Of a stretch of 64,000 bases of DNA, positions 27,286 through 34,684 are shown piece by piece. Under the pieces are notes generated by a model. The model saw only the letters and a program-made list of their open reading frames with translations, did no database searches and had not been told where the DNA came from. This DNA comes from G965267335 sp965267335 (GTDB lineage Bacteria > Bacteroidota > Bacteroidia > Cytophagales > JAAEPT01): assembly GCA_965267335.1 (NCBI GenBank), contig OZ253953.1, positions 2,108,001-2,172,000 on the forward strand. The letters run 5' to 3'. The position numbers were made by a program, and so were the translations under genes. Numbering within the stretch: the first letter of the stretch is position 1; every line of letters begins with the position of its first letter.

Positions 27286-27941
27286 TATAGGAAGGATTTT
27301 TAATTTTTTGTTTCTCTCTTTTCAATTTTTGTTAACCAGTGGCATCTAATTTAGACGCTTCTGATCAAAGGTCAAATCATGTGCTTATATAGTTGTCCAC
27401 AGTTAATACGTAGAAATTACGATAATCTTTTTTGTTAAAATACTTACTCACTAGATGATAGCCCTTAAGCATAAAGTAAGAATATGAACAAATATATATA
27501 ATAAATTTCAATTTATCAGCCGCCTTAAGAATAATTTGATCTTAGTTCAATATTTGATTTGTGAATTATAGTGTAAGAATATTAACAAAAAGTTAAATAA
27601 TCTTTTAAAAAATAAGTGAATCTTTGATCTAAAACTAGTGGAAAAGTGATGTAACCCTTGTTTAATTTTCATGAATTTTTGGTGTGATTTATTTCTGAAA
27701 TTTCAACTAACGTATCGAATATATAGTTAGTTCAAAAGAGAACCAAGGAGTTTTTGTCTGGTTATGTAGCCGTACCAGTTCTTGCAAACTACCTGCCGGA
27801 TCACGAATTAGATGTATTGTTAGGTCAGCATATTGATACAACGATTACATAGAAGTAAAATTGGGGAGTAAAGTTATTTAGGTGTTAAATAATTGATTTT
27901 TAGATGTATAAAGGTATTTCGAGTGGGCGAAGGAAAAAATA
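27286..27941. other. AT-rich junction region with a possible coding remnant
   Basis: This is mostly AT-rich sequence without clear genes. On the plus strand, 27727-27852 is a 41-codon open stretch with protein-like composition (ending in ELDVLLGQHIDTTIT) but no ATG; TTG at 27754 is the only likely start. It may be the decayed end of a gene lost at the accessory-island junction. Confidence 0.35.
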
Positions 27942-28739
27942 GTGAATTGGATTCCAACCTTTTTAAATACATTAGCACAAAGTGGGACAAATAAAGTGGG
28001 ACAACCACCAATGTTTGTGTCTGGCAAGGGCTCCGAATTTACAGATAAGAAAGTGATTGAAGGCCGAGCTAAGAGGAAGCTAATTACTCAAACGATGAGT
28101 TTAGGATTGATTGACATAGCCAAAGGAAATTGCCACGATCAACAAGTACAGAGCTATTGGAATACTTACCATTGTTTGAATAGAGTGGTAAGCTCGGAAG
28201 GAAAATTATTCGGTAACTATTGTAAGAACAGGTACTGTACCGTATGCCAGAGTATTCGCAAGGCTGAAATAATTAACAAGTATCTGCCTGTAATAAGTAC
28301 TTGGCCTGATCCGCACTTTGTTACTTTAACTGTAAAAGCCTGTCCCGCTCGTGATCTGAAAAAGTGGATTGATGGAATGAAGAGAGGATTTCGAAAGATA
28401 AAGGATAAGTACCGTAAGAGGTATGAACGAGGAACAGGACCTAAATTTATGGGGGTGAAATCCTTGGAGTGCAACTTCAACCCAAAGATGCGGACCTATA
28501 ATCCTCACTTCCATATTATTGTTCCAACAAAGGAAATAGCAGATATTTTAATTATGGAATGGCTTGACAGGGGAACGGCAAAGTTTACTAATCGCTTAGC
28601 ACAAAAAGCTCGTCCGGTGACTGATACCCAACGAGACTTAATTGAAATTATAAAATATGGGAGTAAAATTTTTACTGAACCAGATCTAAAAAGAAGGGGA
28701 ATCGAAAGGGGGACAAAGAGATTTATTTGGCAGCGTTAG
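27942..28739 (+). CDS. Rolling-circle replication (HUH) Rep protein, N-terminal part before a frameshift
   Basis: The 265-residue open frame starts with GTG at 27942. Rep_1-type landmarks: CKNRYCTVCQSIRKAEI (zinc-like Cys cluster near 89), PHFVTLTVKAC near 125 (motif 1), YNPHFHIIV near 188 (the HUH metal site) and IIKYGSKIF near 237 with the probable nicking Tyr. These enzymes nick one DNA strand to start plasmid rolling-circle replication. The frame then ends early in IERGTKRFIWQR, while the expected C-terminus continues in the -1 frame. The likely slip or indel is the A-run at 28688-28692. It is chromosomal here, with no other plasmid gene around, so it is probably a relic of an integrated plasmid. 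Confidence 0.72.
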   Translation: MNWIPTFLNTLAQSGTNKVGQPPMFVSGKGSEFTDKKVIEGRAKRKLITQTMSLGLIDIAKGNCHDQQVQSYWNTYHCLNRVVSSEGKLFGNYCKNRYCTVCQSIRKAEIINKYLPVISTWPDPHFVTLTVKACPARDLKKWIDGMKRGFRKIKDKYRKRYERGTGPKFMGVKSLECNFNPKMRTYNPHFHIIVPTKEIADILIMEWLDRGTAKFTNRLAQKARPVTDTQRDLIEIIKYGSKIFTEPDLKRRGIERGTKRFIWQR

Positions 28740-28978
28740 ATGTGATCTTTCGGAGTATGAAGGGGACAAGGTTATTTGAACGATTTGGCTTCAATTTGCC
28801 GAAAGAAAATATAAAGCGATCAGCAATAACTGTTCTGAATAATCATGAAGAATGGTCCTATGATTTAGCGTTGGCTGACTGGTATGATGACAGTACAGGA
28901 GCCGTATTATCAGAATATAGAGCGAGTCACGAATTGGATGAACTACTGACCAATTATATTGATTGCGCCCTTAAGTAG
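28688..28978 (+). pseudogene. C-terminal part of the HUH Rep in the -1 frame
   Basis: Read from AAA at 28688, the -1 frame gives KKKGNRKGDKEIYLAALDVI and then FRSMKGTRLFERFGFNLP, the usual C-terminal continuation of Bacteroidota Rep_1 proteins. TTG 28727 is the first possible internal start, but no independent function is expected. One missing base in the five-A run, or ribosomal slippage on AAA-AAG, would join the two parts. A sequencing or assembly error in the homopolymer is also possible. Confidence 0.6.
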
Positions 28979-29090
28979 AATTGTGAAATTCTGAAAGTCC
29001 ATTTATAATAGTATTTTGGGACTCTAAGGGCTATCAAAACTTATGTCTAATCCATTTTTTAAGAACGAAAATTTGCGATTCTGACTGAAA

Positions 29091-29108
29091 GTTTAGTATT
29101 TACTAAAC
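29091..29108. promoter_or_regulatory. Operator palindrome of the toxin-antitoxin-chaperone operon
   Basis: GTTTAGTA - TT - TACTAAAC has perfect 8-bp arms and ends 9 bp before the toxin ATG at 29118. It is the natural binding site for the HTH antitoxin encoded in the same operon, giving autoregulation typical of HigBA modules. Confidence 0.6.
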
Positions 29109-29117
29109 CAATTAATT

Positions 29118-29534
29118 ATGTTTAGCGTTAAATTACTTGAAACAATTAAAGCAAAGACCCCAGCTTATTTGTTGATTCGGGAGGGTAAATGTTTAACTGA
29201 AATATTTTACGATGAACGAATTAGAAAAAATAAGAGGTTAGTCAAAGAGTACTTTAAACTATTAAGGAGATTTGAGCATCATTTAGATGGACATAGGTTG
29301 CCTGTACCACAACAACTTAATATGATAAAGAATGGGGATCAAACGGTTGGTTACGAAATTAAAACTGACAATCTGAGATTGTATTTTTTTCAAGCACAAA
29401 CGGGGAAAATCATTGCGACATGTGGGCATAAAAAGACACAACCCAAGGACGTGGAAAGGTTTAAAGAAGTTATTAAGACATTTAAAAAGCACGAAAAATC
29501 TAGAGTAATTAAAATTGAAAGATATGATAACTAG
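29118..29534 (+). CDS. RelE/HigB-like toxin of a toxin-antitoxin-chaperone module
   Basis: This small basic protein has 138 residues. The C-terminal half fits the RelE/HigB fold: VGYEIKTDNLRLYFF corresponds to the 'YElR..nyRifyf' core, followed by IATCGHKKTQPKDVERFKEVIKTF, equivalent to the 'gFkKKtqKtP' region. Toxins of this type cleave mRNA at the ribosome. The toxin-first order followed by an overlapping HTH antitoxin is the HigBA order. The N-terminal about 50 residues are longer than in minimal HigB. Catalytic residues cannot be assigned with certainty by eye. Confidence 0.68.
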   Translation: MFSVKLLETIKAKTPAYLLIREGKCLTEIFYDERIRKNKRLVKEYFKLLRRFEHHLDGHRLPVPQQLNMIKNGDQTVGYEIKTDNLRLYFFQAQTGKIIATCGHKKTQPKDVERFKEVIKTFKKHEKSRVIKIERYDN

Positions 29535-30030
29535 AAAAGATTTTTTGAGTTCTTCAGAGTATTGGACTGAAAATTTGAACAATATCATTGTTTCAAGCTT
29601 AGTAGAATACAAAGAGAATCGAGGTTATTCCGATTCAGAATTGGCTAAAGAACTCGGAGTAAGTAAAGGATATATTTCACAAGTATTTAGAGGTAGACAT
29701 AGTTTTACTTTTAAAACTATTGTCAATTTGTTGCTAAAAATCAGAAAAGTTCCCGAACTGTCAATTATAGACCTTGATGAATATATCAAAATGGACGAAA
29801 GTAGTACTAGTGGTGCACAAAATATAAAGAGCAGAGAAAATGAGTACTTTAACTATTTTGAATGCAATAATGAAAAAGACGTTATTAATCAAGGTTTAGG
29901 GCTTATCCCACAAATGATTCTTGACTCTTGGGAAGCTAAATTAAGCAAGGATCTAGGTACAGAAAGATCATATAGTGATTTATCAGTATTTAATTTTACT
30001 TCAGAGATGGACGTAGAAAAAGTTTACTAA
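29524..30030 (+). CDS. HTH (XRE) antitoxin with C-terminal extension
   Basis: I prefer ATG 29524 (168 residues, MITRKDF) over TTG 29515. It overlaps the toxin stop by 11 bp. A clear XRE helix-turn-helix lies at about 35-75 (YSDSELAKELGVSKGYISQVFRG). After the HTH there is an unusually long tail of about 80 residues rich in acidic and aromatic residues, ending SDLSVFNFTSEMDVEKVY. In HigBA-SecB systems the antitoxin carries a C-terminal chaperone-addiction segment recognised by the SecB-like chaperone, and this tail is a good candidate. It likely represses its own operon through the palindrome at 29091-29108. Confidence 0.75.
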   Translation: MITRKDFLSSSEYWTENLNNIIVSSLVEYKENRGYSDSELAKELGVSKGYISQVFRGRHSFTFKTIVNLLLKIRKVPELSIIDLDEYIKMDESSTSGAQNIKSRENEYFNYFECNNEKDVINQGLGLIPQMILDSWEAKLSKDLGTERSYSDLSVFNFTSEMDVEKVY

Positions 30031-30031
30031 A

Positions 30032-30523
30032 ATGGAAAAGGAATCTGTTATTGCAAAATTTAGATTTAGGAGGATTGTACCGCTATCATACACTTACAGT
30101 CACCCATCACAATTTGGTATTAGAAGGCTAAATGCTGATGAATTTCGTTTTCAAGTTAATCATAATTATGCTGTTCAGAAGGAGGAGAAACATTTAACGG
30201 CATTTATCTTTTTAAGATATATTTATGAGGACAATGAAGGGAATGAAGAGGCGGTGGTAGAACTCACAACGGCTTCAGATTTTATTATTGACAACTTTGA
30301 GGAGGCAATTAGTATTAATGAGGATGATTCTTTTGATTGTGAGGATAGTATTTTAGCTACTTTCTTGGGCTTAGCTTATTCCTCTACGAGAGGCATTCTT
30401 GCAACATATTTAGGAGCTACTCCTTATAATTTTTTGGTGCTACCAGTAATAAATCCGTTAGAACTAATAAAAAATGAAGCCCCTGATAAACTGTCTGTTA
30501 ATGTGGTTTCATCAAAAAAGTAA
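30032..30523 (+). CDS. SecB-like chaperone of the toxin-antitoxin module (predicted)
   Basis: The 163-residue acidic protein starts 1 bp after the antitoxin stop. The strand pattern and C-terminal segment resemble SecB: FRFRRIVPLSYTY at the start, FIFLRYIYEDNEGNEEAVVEL in the middle, then a helix ILATFLGLAYSSTRGILATYLGATPYNF and VLPVINPLELI. These parallel the SecB 'LFPYaREcItsmvsrGtFPqLnLaPVNFdALF' region. The order toxin, antitoxin, SecB-like chaperone is that of Mycobacterium tuberculosis Rv1955-Rv1957. In such modules the chaperone protects the antitoxin, so blocked chaperone frees the toxin. Homology here is by eye and should be tested by profile search. Confidence 0.62.
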   Translation: MEKESVIAKFRFRRIVPLSYTYSHPSQFGIRRLNADEFRFQVNHNYAVQKEEKHLTAFIFLRYIYEDNEGNEEAVVELTTASDFIIDNFEEAISINEDDSFDCEDSILATFLGLAYSSTRGILATYLGATPYNFLVLPVINPLELIKNEAPDKLSVNVVSSKK

Positions 30524-30531
30524 TCTGGGTA

Positions 30532-30813
30532 TTATTCAGGGTCAAAAAATATTGTACTAAGGTTTAGGTTACCAATATTTTGGCTGGAAATTCGTGCAGT
30601 ATTTGATTCCCATTTTGTTGGATTATCAACAGCGACTAGTGTAAAACCGTTGTTAGATAATGATTTTTTTAGGTCTGAATTTTCAACGTATAGGTAGATA
30701 CTGGTTCCATTGGTGATTGCAAGAAATTCACTTTGACAACTTCTAAAGTAGTCATTATTGAATATGAAATTATGTACTTCTTGCCAGTTAGTATTATCGA
30801 ATTTATAGGTCAT
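30532..30813 (-). CDS. Small hypothetical protein
   Basis: The 93-residue soluble protein has no signal peptide and no recognised motif. It is aromatic and Asn-rich (TNWQEVHNFIFNNDYFRSCQ). It lies 2 bp downstream of the MORN-type lipoprotein gene, so it is the last gene of that operon. It converges on the SecB-like gene with 8 bp between stops. Reality rests on the tight spacing and reasonable composition. Confidence 0.5.
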   Translation of the reverse strand: MTYKFDNTNWQEVHNFIFNNDYFRSCQSEFLAITNGTSIYLYVENSDLKKSLSNNGFTLVAVDNPTKWESNTARISSQNIGNLNLSTIFFDPE

Positions 30814-30815
30814 AG

Positions 30816-31595
30816 TTATTTGTATTCAAATTCAGTTTTGGAAATTTCCACATCATCCAAATATTCAATTTCTAAATGAGGTTTTCCACTTGACCAATAG
30901 CTTTTGAATGTCCCGTTACGTTTTCCATTCTTGTACCATCCAGAGGCCGATATACGTCCAGAGTCGTGGTATTGTATATACTCGCCATTTTTTACTCCAT
31001 CAACGTATGTATATGTTTCTTTTAAAGTGTTTTGTGATCCAAAATAGGTTCGATTGAACAATGAATCTGTACCATTTTTCTTCCCATTTTTATAATGAGT
31101 AATCAGTACTAGGTTCTTTCTTTTTTTAGTCTCATATTTTACCCACCTTCCCTCGCATATTCCATTATGTACGGCCCCATCCCATAACCCACTCTTTGTT
31201 GGTGTTGTTACCCAGTAGGGTAGAGTCTTGGTTATCGTATCTACTTTTCCAGATTTCCATTCAAGAATAGCACTACAACTCCACTCTCTTTTTTCATAAG
31301 AGGTGATATTGCTATCAATAGAGACAAAGAAACGAACTTGGGCTGTATCTTCGTCAAGTTTTAAGACCTTTCGATCCTTAAATAGGTACCGTACAGGGGA
31401 TTTTAGTTTAGAATTGATAGAAGTATCCGCAACTATATACTTCGCCCAAATATCGCCCCCGTAGTCAATAGTGTCAGTTTGCACCATAACAATTAGTTTG
31501 GGAGGTTCCTCGGATGTTGAAGTTTGCTCTGTCCCTTCAGGGGATTCGGGGCCGCAAGCAAAAAGTAAAAAGTATAGTATGTAGATTCTATTCAT
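30816..31595 (-). CDS. Lipoprotein with YwqK/MORN-type repeats
   Basis: The 259-residue protein has a short signal with a lipobox (YFLLFACG, Cys14). The C-terminal third (about 165-250) has MORN/YwqK-type repeats: NGKKNGTDSLF, DGVKNGEYIQYHDSGRI and NGKRNGTFKSYWSSGKPH. The N-terminal half is a beta-rich region with KSGLWDGAVHNGICEGRWVKY, likely an additional degenerate repeat. YwqK-type proteins are annotated as antitoxin or immunity-like partners, but the function is usually unknown. It lies 11 bp from the DUF1444 gene and 2 bp from the 93-residue gene. Confidence 0.65.
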   Translation of the reverse strand: MNRIYILYFLLFACGPESPEGTEQTSTSEEPPKLIVMVQTDTIDYGGDIWAKYIVADTSINSKLKSPVRYLFKDRKVLKLDEDTAQVRFFVSIDSNITSYEKREWSCSAILEWKSGKVDTITKTLPYWVTTPTKSGLWDGAVHNGICEGRWVKYETKKRKNLVLITHYKNGKKNGTDSLFNRTYFGSQNTLKETYTYVDGVKNGEYIQYHDSGRISASGWYKNGKRNGTFKSYWSSGKPHLEIEYLDDVEISKTEFEYK

Positions 31596-31606
31596 TATCA
31601 GTTTAA

Positions 31607-32455
31607 TTATTGATAGACTTCAAACTTCTGGTCCTTTCTTATAAATAAATGTTTTGATATGACGTGATCGCCTGTTTCCTGTACTTCCTTGATAGTTTCC
31701 TTAATTCGGTTAATACCATTAGTATTATTACTTCCAGTAATCATTAGCAGGTCTCTGGCAGGTACACCTATAATTATTTCCCCATCTACTTGAAAATTAT
31801 CTTTCGTCCATAATTCATCGAAAAGGATCAGACTAGCTTCGTAGTTGCCTCCTACGACTAGGCCTATAAAGTTTTTATTTCCAATTCGTTCTATCGAAGG
31901 TAATTTAGATTTAAGATTCTCGATTGCCAATGCACGAAGGGAATCGGTGGTTATATTTAATGATTCAATTTTATCTCTTTCAGGAATCGTTATCCGGTCA
32001 GGGAAATCTTCTGCATACAGTATTATTAGATCATCATTGTACTTTTCATAAAAGAATGGAAAAGCCTTACCATCTAAGGTTTTTTCAACTTCTACTATAT
32101 ATTGAATGTCCTTTATTGTTGGAACTATATTGCTAGGGTTGATGCTATCAGTTCCGGTTAATTGAGTGTGATACGGTACTAAATATCTATTTAATATACT
32201 TTCAAGACTATCAGGGCTACTAGTGTATTCGGAATAAGCATTGCCTAGAAAATGCTTTTGCTCATAATCGTTTAAGGAGGCTTTAAAGTACAATTCCCCG
32301 ACTTCTTCAATCACTATATCTTCATATTTACTGACTAACGAATCTGCAAATAGGGATGTGAACTCATCCTTGGTTAGGATTCTGATTTGTTTTTTTTCCA
32401 CAGGATTGCAATAAAATAAGGAGAGAAGTAAGGTTATGTTTATTAGATATTTCAC
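31607..32455 (-). CDS. DUF1444 (YtpQ-like) family lipoprotein
   Basis: The open frame can begin at 32497, but GTG 32455 yields a clean lipoprotein signal (MKYLINITLLLSLFYC, Cys16) and avoids overlap with the upstream gene, so I use it (282 residues). The body fits DUF1444: DDLIILYAEDFPDRITI, LRALAIENLKSKLPSIERIG, VVGGNYEASLILFDELW and EIIIGVPARDLLMITGSNN. The family's role is unknown. Here it is unusually a predicted lipoprotein. It sits between DUF695 and YwqK-type genes in one operon. Confidence 0.7.
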   Translation of the reverse strand: MKYLINITLLLSLFYCNPVEKKQIRILTKDEFTSLFADSLVSKYEDIVIEEVGELYFKASLNDYEQKHFLGNAYSEYTSSPDSLESILNRYLVPYHTQLTGTDSINPSNIVPTIKDIQYIVEVEKTLDGKAFPFFYEKYNDDLIILYAEDFPDRITIPERDKIESLNITTDSLRALAIENLKSKLPSIERIGNKNFIGLVVGGNYEASLILFDELWTKDNFQVDGEIIIGVPARDLLMITGSNNTNGINRIKETIKEVQETGDHVISKHLFIRKDQKFEVYQ

Positions 32456-32471
32456 TTTGGTCTTTTCTAAG

Positions 32472-32963
32472 TCAATTTTGTTGGTCTGAAGAATCATAAT
32501 ATTTAAAATCTTCTAATAGCTTCTTAAAGTCAGTCCATTCCTCATCCTCATAAAACTTTATTTCGATTGGGTATAGCTCGTGTTCTGCAAGTGCTTGGTT
32601 GAGAATAGACATAAAGTCTTCTTGGCTTGTGCTGTAATATGCAAACTCTTTTAAGTTGTTACCCGTTCTACTATAAGCGTGAAGATACATTTGTGATTCT
32701 TCCATTGCTTCTTCAATCGTATCTTCCAGAACTATCATTCTCTTGTTATCGCCCTCTAATGGCATCCCATTATTAGTACTGCCGTCATAATTCCAAGAAA
32801 CAACAGTCAGCATTGGTAGTTTGTCCATTATTTCCTTTTCTGGTAAGGTGTTGACGAACTTTAAGATAACAGGAAGTTCATTTTCATAGTACCTACCAAT
32901 GATACCTTTAGGTTCATCATTTGAAGACTTAGGGGTTTTATCTTTTTTACGGCCGAAAATCAT
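32472..32963 (-). CDS. DUF695 family protein
   Basis: The 163-residue cytoplasmic protein has a basic, Ser-rich N-terminus. From about residue 45 it fits DUF695: VVSWNYDGSTNNGMPLEGDN, YLHAYSRTGNNLKEFAYYST, FMSILNQALAEHELYPIEI and a DEEWTDFKKLLEDF end. The function is unknown. It is the first gene after the XRE regulator on this strand (39 bp gap) and leads a run of DUF1444, YwqK-type and small genes. Confidence 0.72.
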   Translation of the reverse strand: MIFGRKKDKTPKSSNDEPKGIIGRYYENELPVILKFVNTLPEKEIMDKLPMLTVVSWNYDGSTNNGMPLEGDNKRMIVLEDTIEEAMEESQMYLHAYSRTGNNLKEFAYYSTSQEDFMSILNQALAEHELYPIEIKFYEDEEWTDFKKLLEDFKYYDSSDQQN

Positions 32964-33002
32964 AATAGCTTATGTCCTTGCTGAAGAACTATGCTTAACT
33001 AC

Positions 33003-33239
33003 TTAGAAGTTAAAGTTAAACAATTCTGATGTACTGATTTTTAGGGCATCAGCAATAGCATAGATAGTACTAAGACTTGTATTAATACTTCCGGCCTCAA
33101 TTCGAGCAACTTGAACCTGAGAGATTCCGGCACTTTCAGCAAGTATTTCTTGGGTAATACCTTTTTCGGTGCGGAGTTCTAAAACCCTCTTACCGAATGC
33201 CTCCATTACTTTTTCGTTTCTAATCTTGTGTTTTGCCAC
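33003..33239 (-). CDS. XRE family transcriptional regulator
   Basis: The 78-residue protein is almost entirely a Cro/C1-type helix-turn-helix (about 14-70): LRTEKGITQEILAESAGISQVQVARIE, then an INTSLSTIYAIADAL helix. The size and lack of another domain suggest a simple autoregulated repressor. The reiterated TATGTTATAA motifs 43-77 bp upstream are its probable operator, positioned between it and the divergent lipoprotein gene at 33471. It likely controls both directions. Confidence 0.85.
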   Translation of the reverse strand: MAKHKIRNEKVMEAFGKRVLELRTEKGITQEILAESAGISQVQVARIEAGSINTSLSTIYAIADALKISTSELFNFNF

Positions 33240-33271
33240 TTCTTAAAAATGAGGCAAATCCTCCCTGAGTC

Positions 33272-33316
33272 TTATAACAAGTATGTTATAATTTGTATGT
33301 TACAACTATGTTATAA
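33272..33316. promoter_or_regulatory. Reiterated operator: three direct TATGTTAyAA motifs plus one inverted
   Basis: TATGTTATAA (33282-33291), TATGTTACAA (33296-33305) and TATGTTATAA (33307-33316) are direct copies. TTATAACA (33272-33279) is inverted and forms 8-bp arms with the first. The array lies upstream of the XRE gene and is its likely binding site. Confidence 0.6.
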
Positions 33317-33470
33317 AATGGATTGGTGAGTTTGATAGGTGATCTTCCTATTTTTTGTTTATTGATAAGTAGTATCAAACTATTTCAGTAATATCGAATC
33401 AGGAAGGATATTCAGTTCTATCAGTGTACCAATCCATTAGGAAAGAAAGTTTAACCCAAATTTAAGTTTA

Positions 33471-34346
33471 ATGAAAAAGGTATTAGTGGGCCTAGTAGGG
33501 CTATTGTTTATCGTAGGTTGTGGAAGCCAATCTGGAGAAAACTCTGAATCAAAACCAACATTTGATTCTAAGGGTAAGGTTACCGTGATTGACGGAAACC
33601 AAAAAGAAGTGGAAATCGATTATGACTGTATTAGCTGTGACAGTATTATCGCAGAAAAGGAGTTTAATGATATAATAAACTATTCATATAATAAACTTTT
33701 AAGTGCGATCTATCACCCGAAAACATTTGTACCTAAAAGCGTAGAGGTGTTTCCGATGCTTAAAGATTCTTTGTTTGATTATGAAACGGGAAAGAGATTT
33801 GAGAATCTTTTGGATGTATATGTTAAATACTCCTACGAAGCAGCTAATAGTTATGGAAATGTAAAAAGTGGTGATGCGGAATACGTATTTTATATGCACA
33901 ATGGTGAAGTAAAACAAGAGCTAAGAGATCAAATTAGGCTTGACTCGCTACACTTTACTGAAGACAAGTCTTACAACGAAAGTGGTAAAGAGGAAACTTA
34001 TTTTGTTATTAATCGTGTGCTATCACTTTATAGAGATAACGAGTTTATAAAAATCACCCCATTCAAAACCGGAAACTTGTTAGTCAAAACCAGCGGGACT
34101 TGTGCCGATGCAGGAGCTAGGTTGACACTGTATTTTGAAAATGAAAAGGATTTAAGGTTAACGGCCTGGAACGACTTTAACTGCGACTCGAAGTCTTATT
34201 TCACGATTAAGAAGGGGGTAAAGGAAATACTAAAAAAGGAAAAGGTGAAGATGGTTAGCTTTTATTATAAAGGCGAATCTATTGTTATTACAGTTCCCGA
34301 GAATGAAAGGGACTATTTTTCACAGTTAGTTGAAATTGTTGACTGA
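33471..34346 (+). CDS. Hypothetical lipoprotein
   Basis: The 291-residue protein has a lipobox signal (LLFIVGCGS, Cys17). The rest is mixed alpha/beta with no recognised family. The first half has a CISCDSI Cys pair (about 43-46) and LKDSLFDYETGKRFENLL. The second half is beta-rich and ends with a VKMVSFYYKGESIVITVPE strand. It is divergent from the XRE regulator gene across the reiterated operator and so may be under its control. Confidence 0.6.
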   Translation: MKKVLVGLVGLLFIVGCGSQSGENSESKPTFDSKGKVTVIDGNQKEVEIDYDCISCDSIIAEKEFNDIINYSYNKLLSAIYHPKTFVPKSVEVFPMLKDSLFDYETGKRFENLLDVYVKYSYEAANSYGNVKSGDAEYVFYMHNGEVKQELRDQIRLDSLHFTEDKSYNESGKEETYFVINRVLSLYRDNEFIKITPFKTGNLLVKTSGTCADAGARLTLYFENEKDLRLTAWNDFNCDSKSYFTIKKGVKEILKKEKVKMVSFYYKGESIVITVPENERDYFSQLVEIVD

Positions 34347-34475
34347 GTGTTAATTTCTGTCAGGACAGGAGTAACATAAAATCAAATTTTTAGTGAAAGA
34401 GGTTTAGCGGTAGTTCAGGTTTATCATCCAGTGATAAGGTATATTTGATATGTGGTTAGGCAAAAAGTTAGGCAA

Positions 34476-34514
34476 GTAAAAAAGGGTTACAAGTAATAAA
34501 ATTTGTAACCCTTT
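34476..34514 (-). terminator. Rho-independent terminator after the tRNA
   Basis: A perfect 12-bp stem (AAAGGGTTACAA / TTGTAACCCTTT) with a 10-base loop and a T-rich tail on the minus strand, 12 bp beyond the tRNA 3' end. Confidence 0.85.
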
Positions 34515-34525
34515 GATTATCAGAG

Positions 34526-34599
34526 TGGGCCCTGCTGGGCTCGAACCAGCGGCCACCTGATTATGAGTCAGGTGCTCTAACCAACTGAGCTAAGGGCCC
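34526..34599 (-). tRNA. tRNA with CAU anticodon (Ile2 or elongator Met)
   Basis: The 74-nt cloverleaf reads on the minus strand with acceptor stem GGGCCCT / AGGGCCC, D-arm TTAGCTCAG, an anticodon stem CCTGA/TCAGG around CTCATAA (anticodon CAU) and T-arm GGTTCGAGCCC. No CCA is encoded. The acceptor and T-stem resemble E. coli ileX (tRNA-Ile2, lysidine-modified) more than metT, but Met is also possible. It marks the right end of the AT-rich accessory segment; no integrase or attachment duplicate was found. Confidence 0.92.
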
Positions 34600-34612
34600 T
34601 GATCTTCATGTC

Positions 34613-34643
34613 TTGAAAATCGGAGTGCAATTTTACATATTTG
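34613..34643 (+). promoter_or_regulatory. Candidate promoter of the HAD phosphatase gene
   Basis: TTG (34613-34615), 20 bases, then CATATTTG (34636-34643), a 7/8 match to TAnnTTTG. It supports translation from ATG 34685 rather than from the upstream TTG. Confidence 0.4.
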
Positions 34644-34684
34644 TGTTCAATAAGACAAACCAATTCCATAATTCACGCATTTAT

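Noticed and set aside
34526..34599. Phage or ICE attachment at the tRNA
   Set aside because: No integrase nearby and no second copy of the tRNA 3' end was found on the left side near 27.2 kb.
34613..34684. HAD gene start at TTG 34613
   Set aside because: Coincides with the candidate -33 element and the extra residues do not resemble the family N-terminus; ATG 34685 is preferred.
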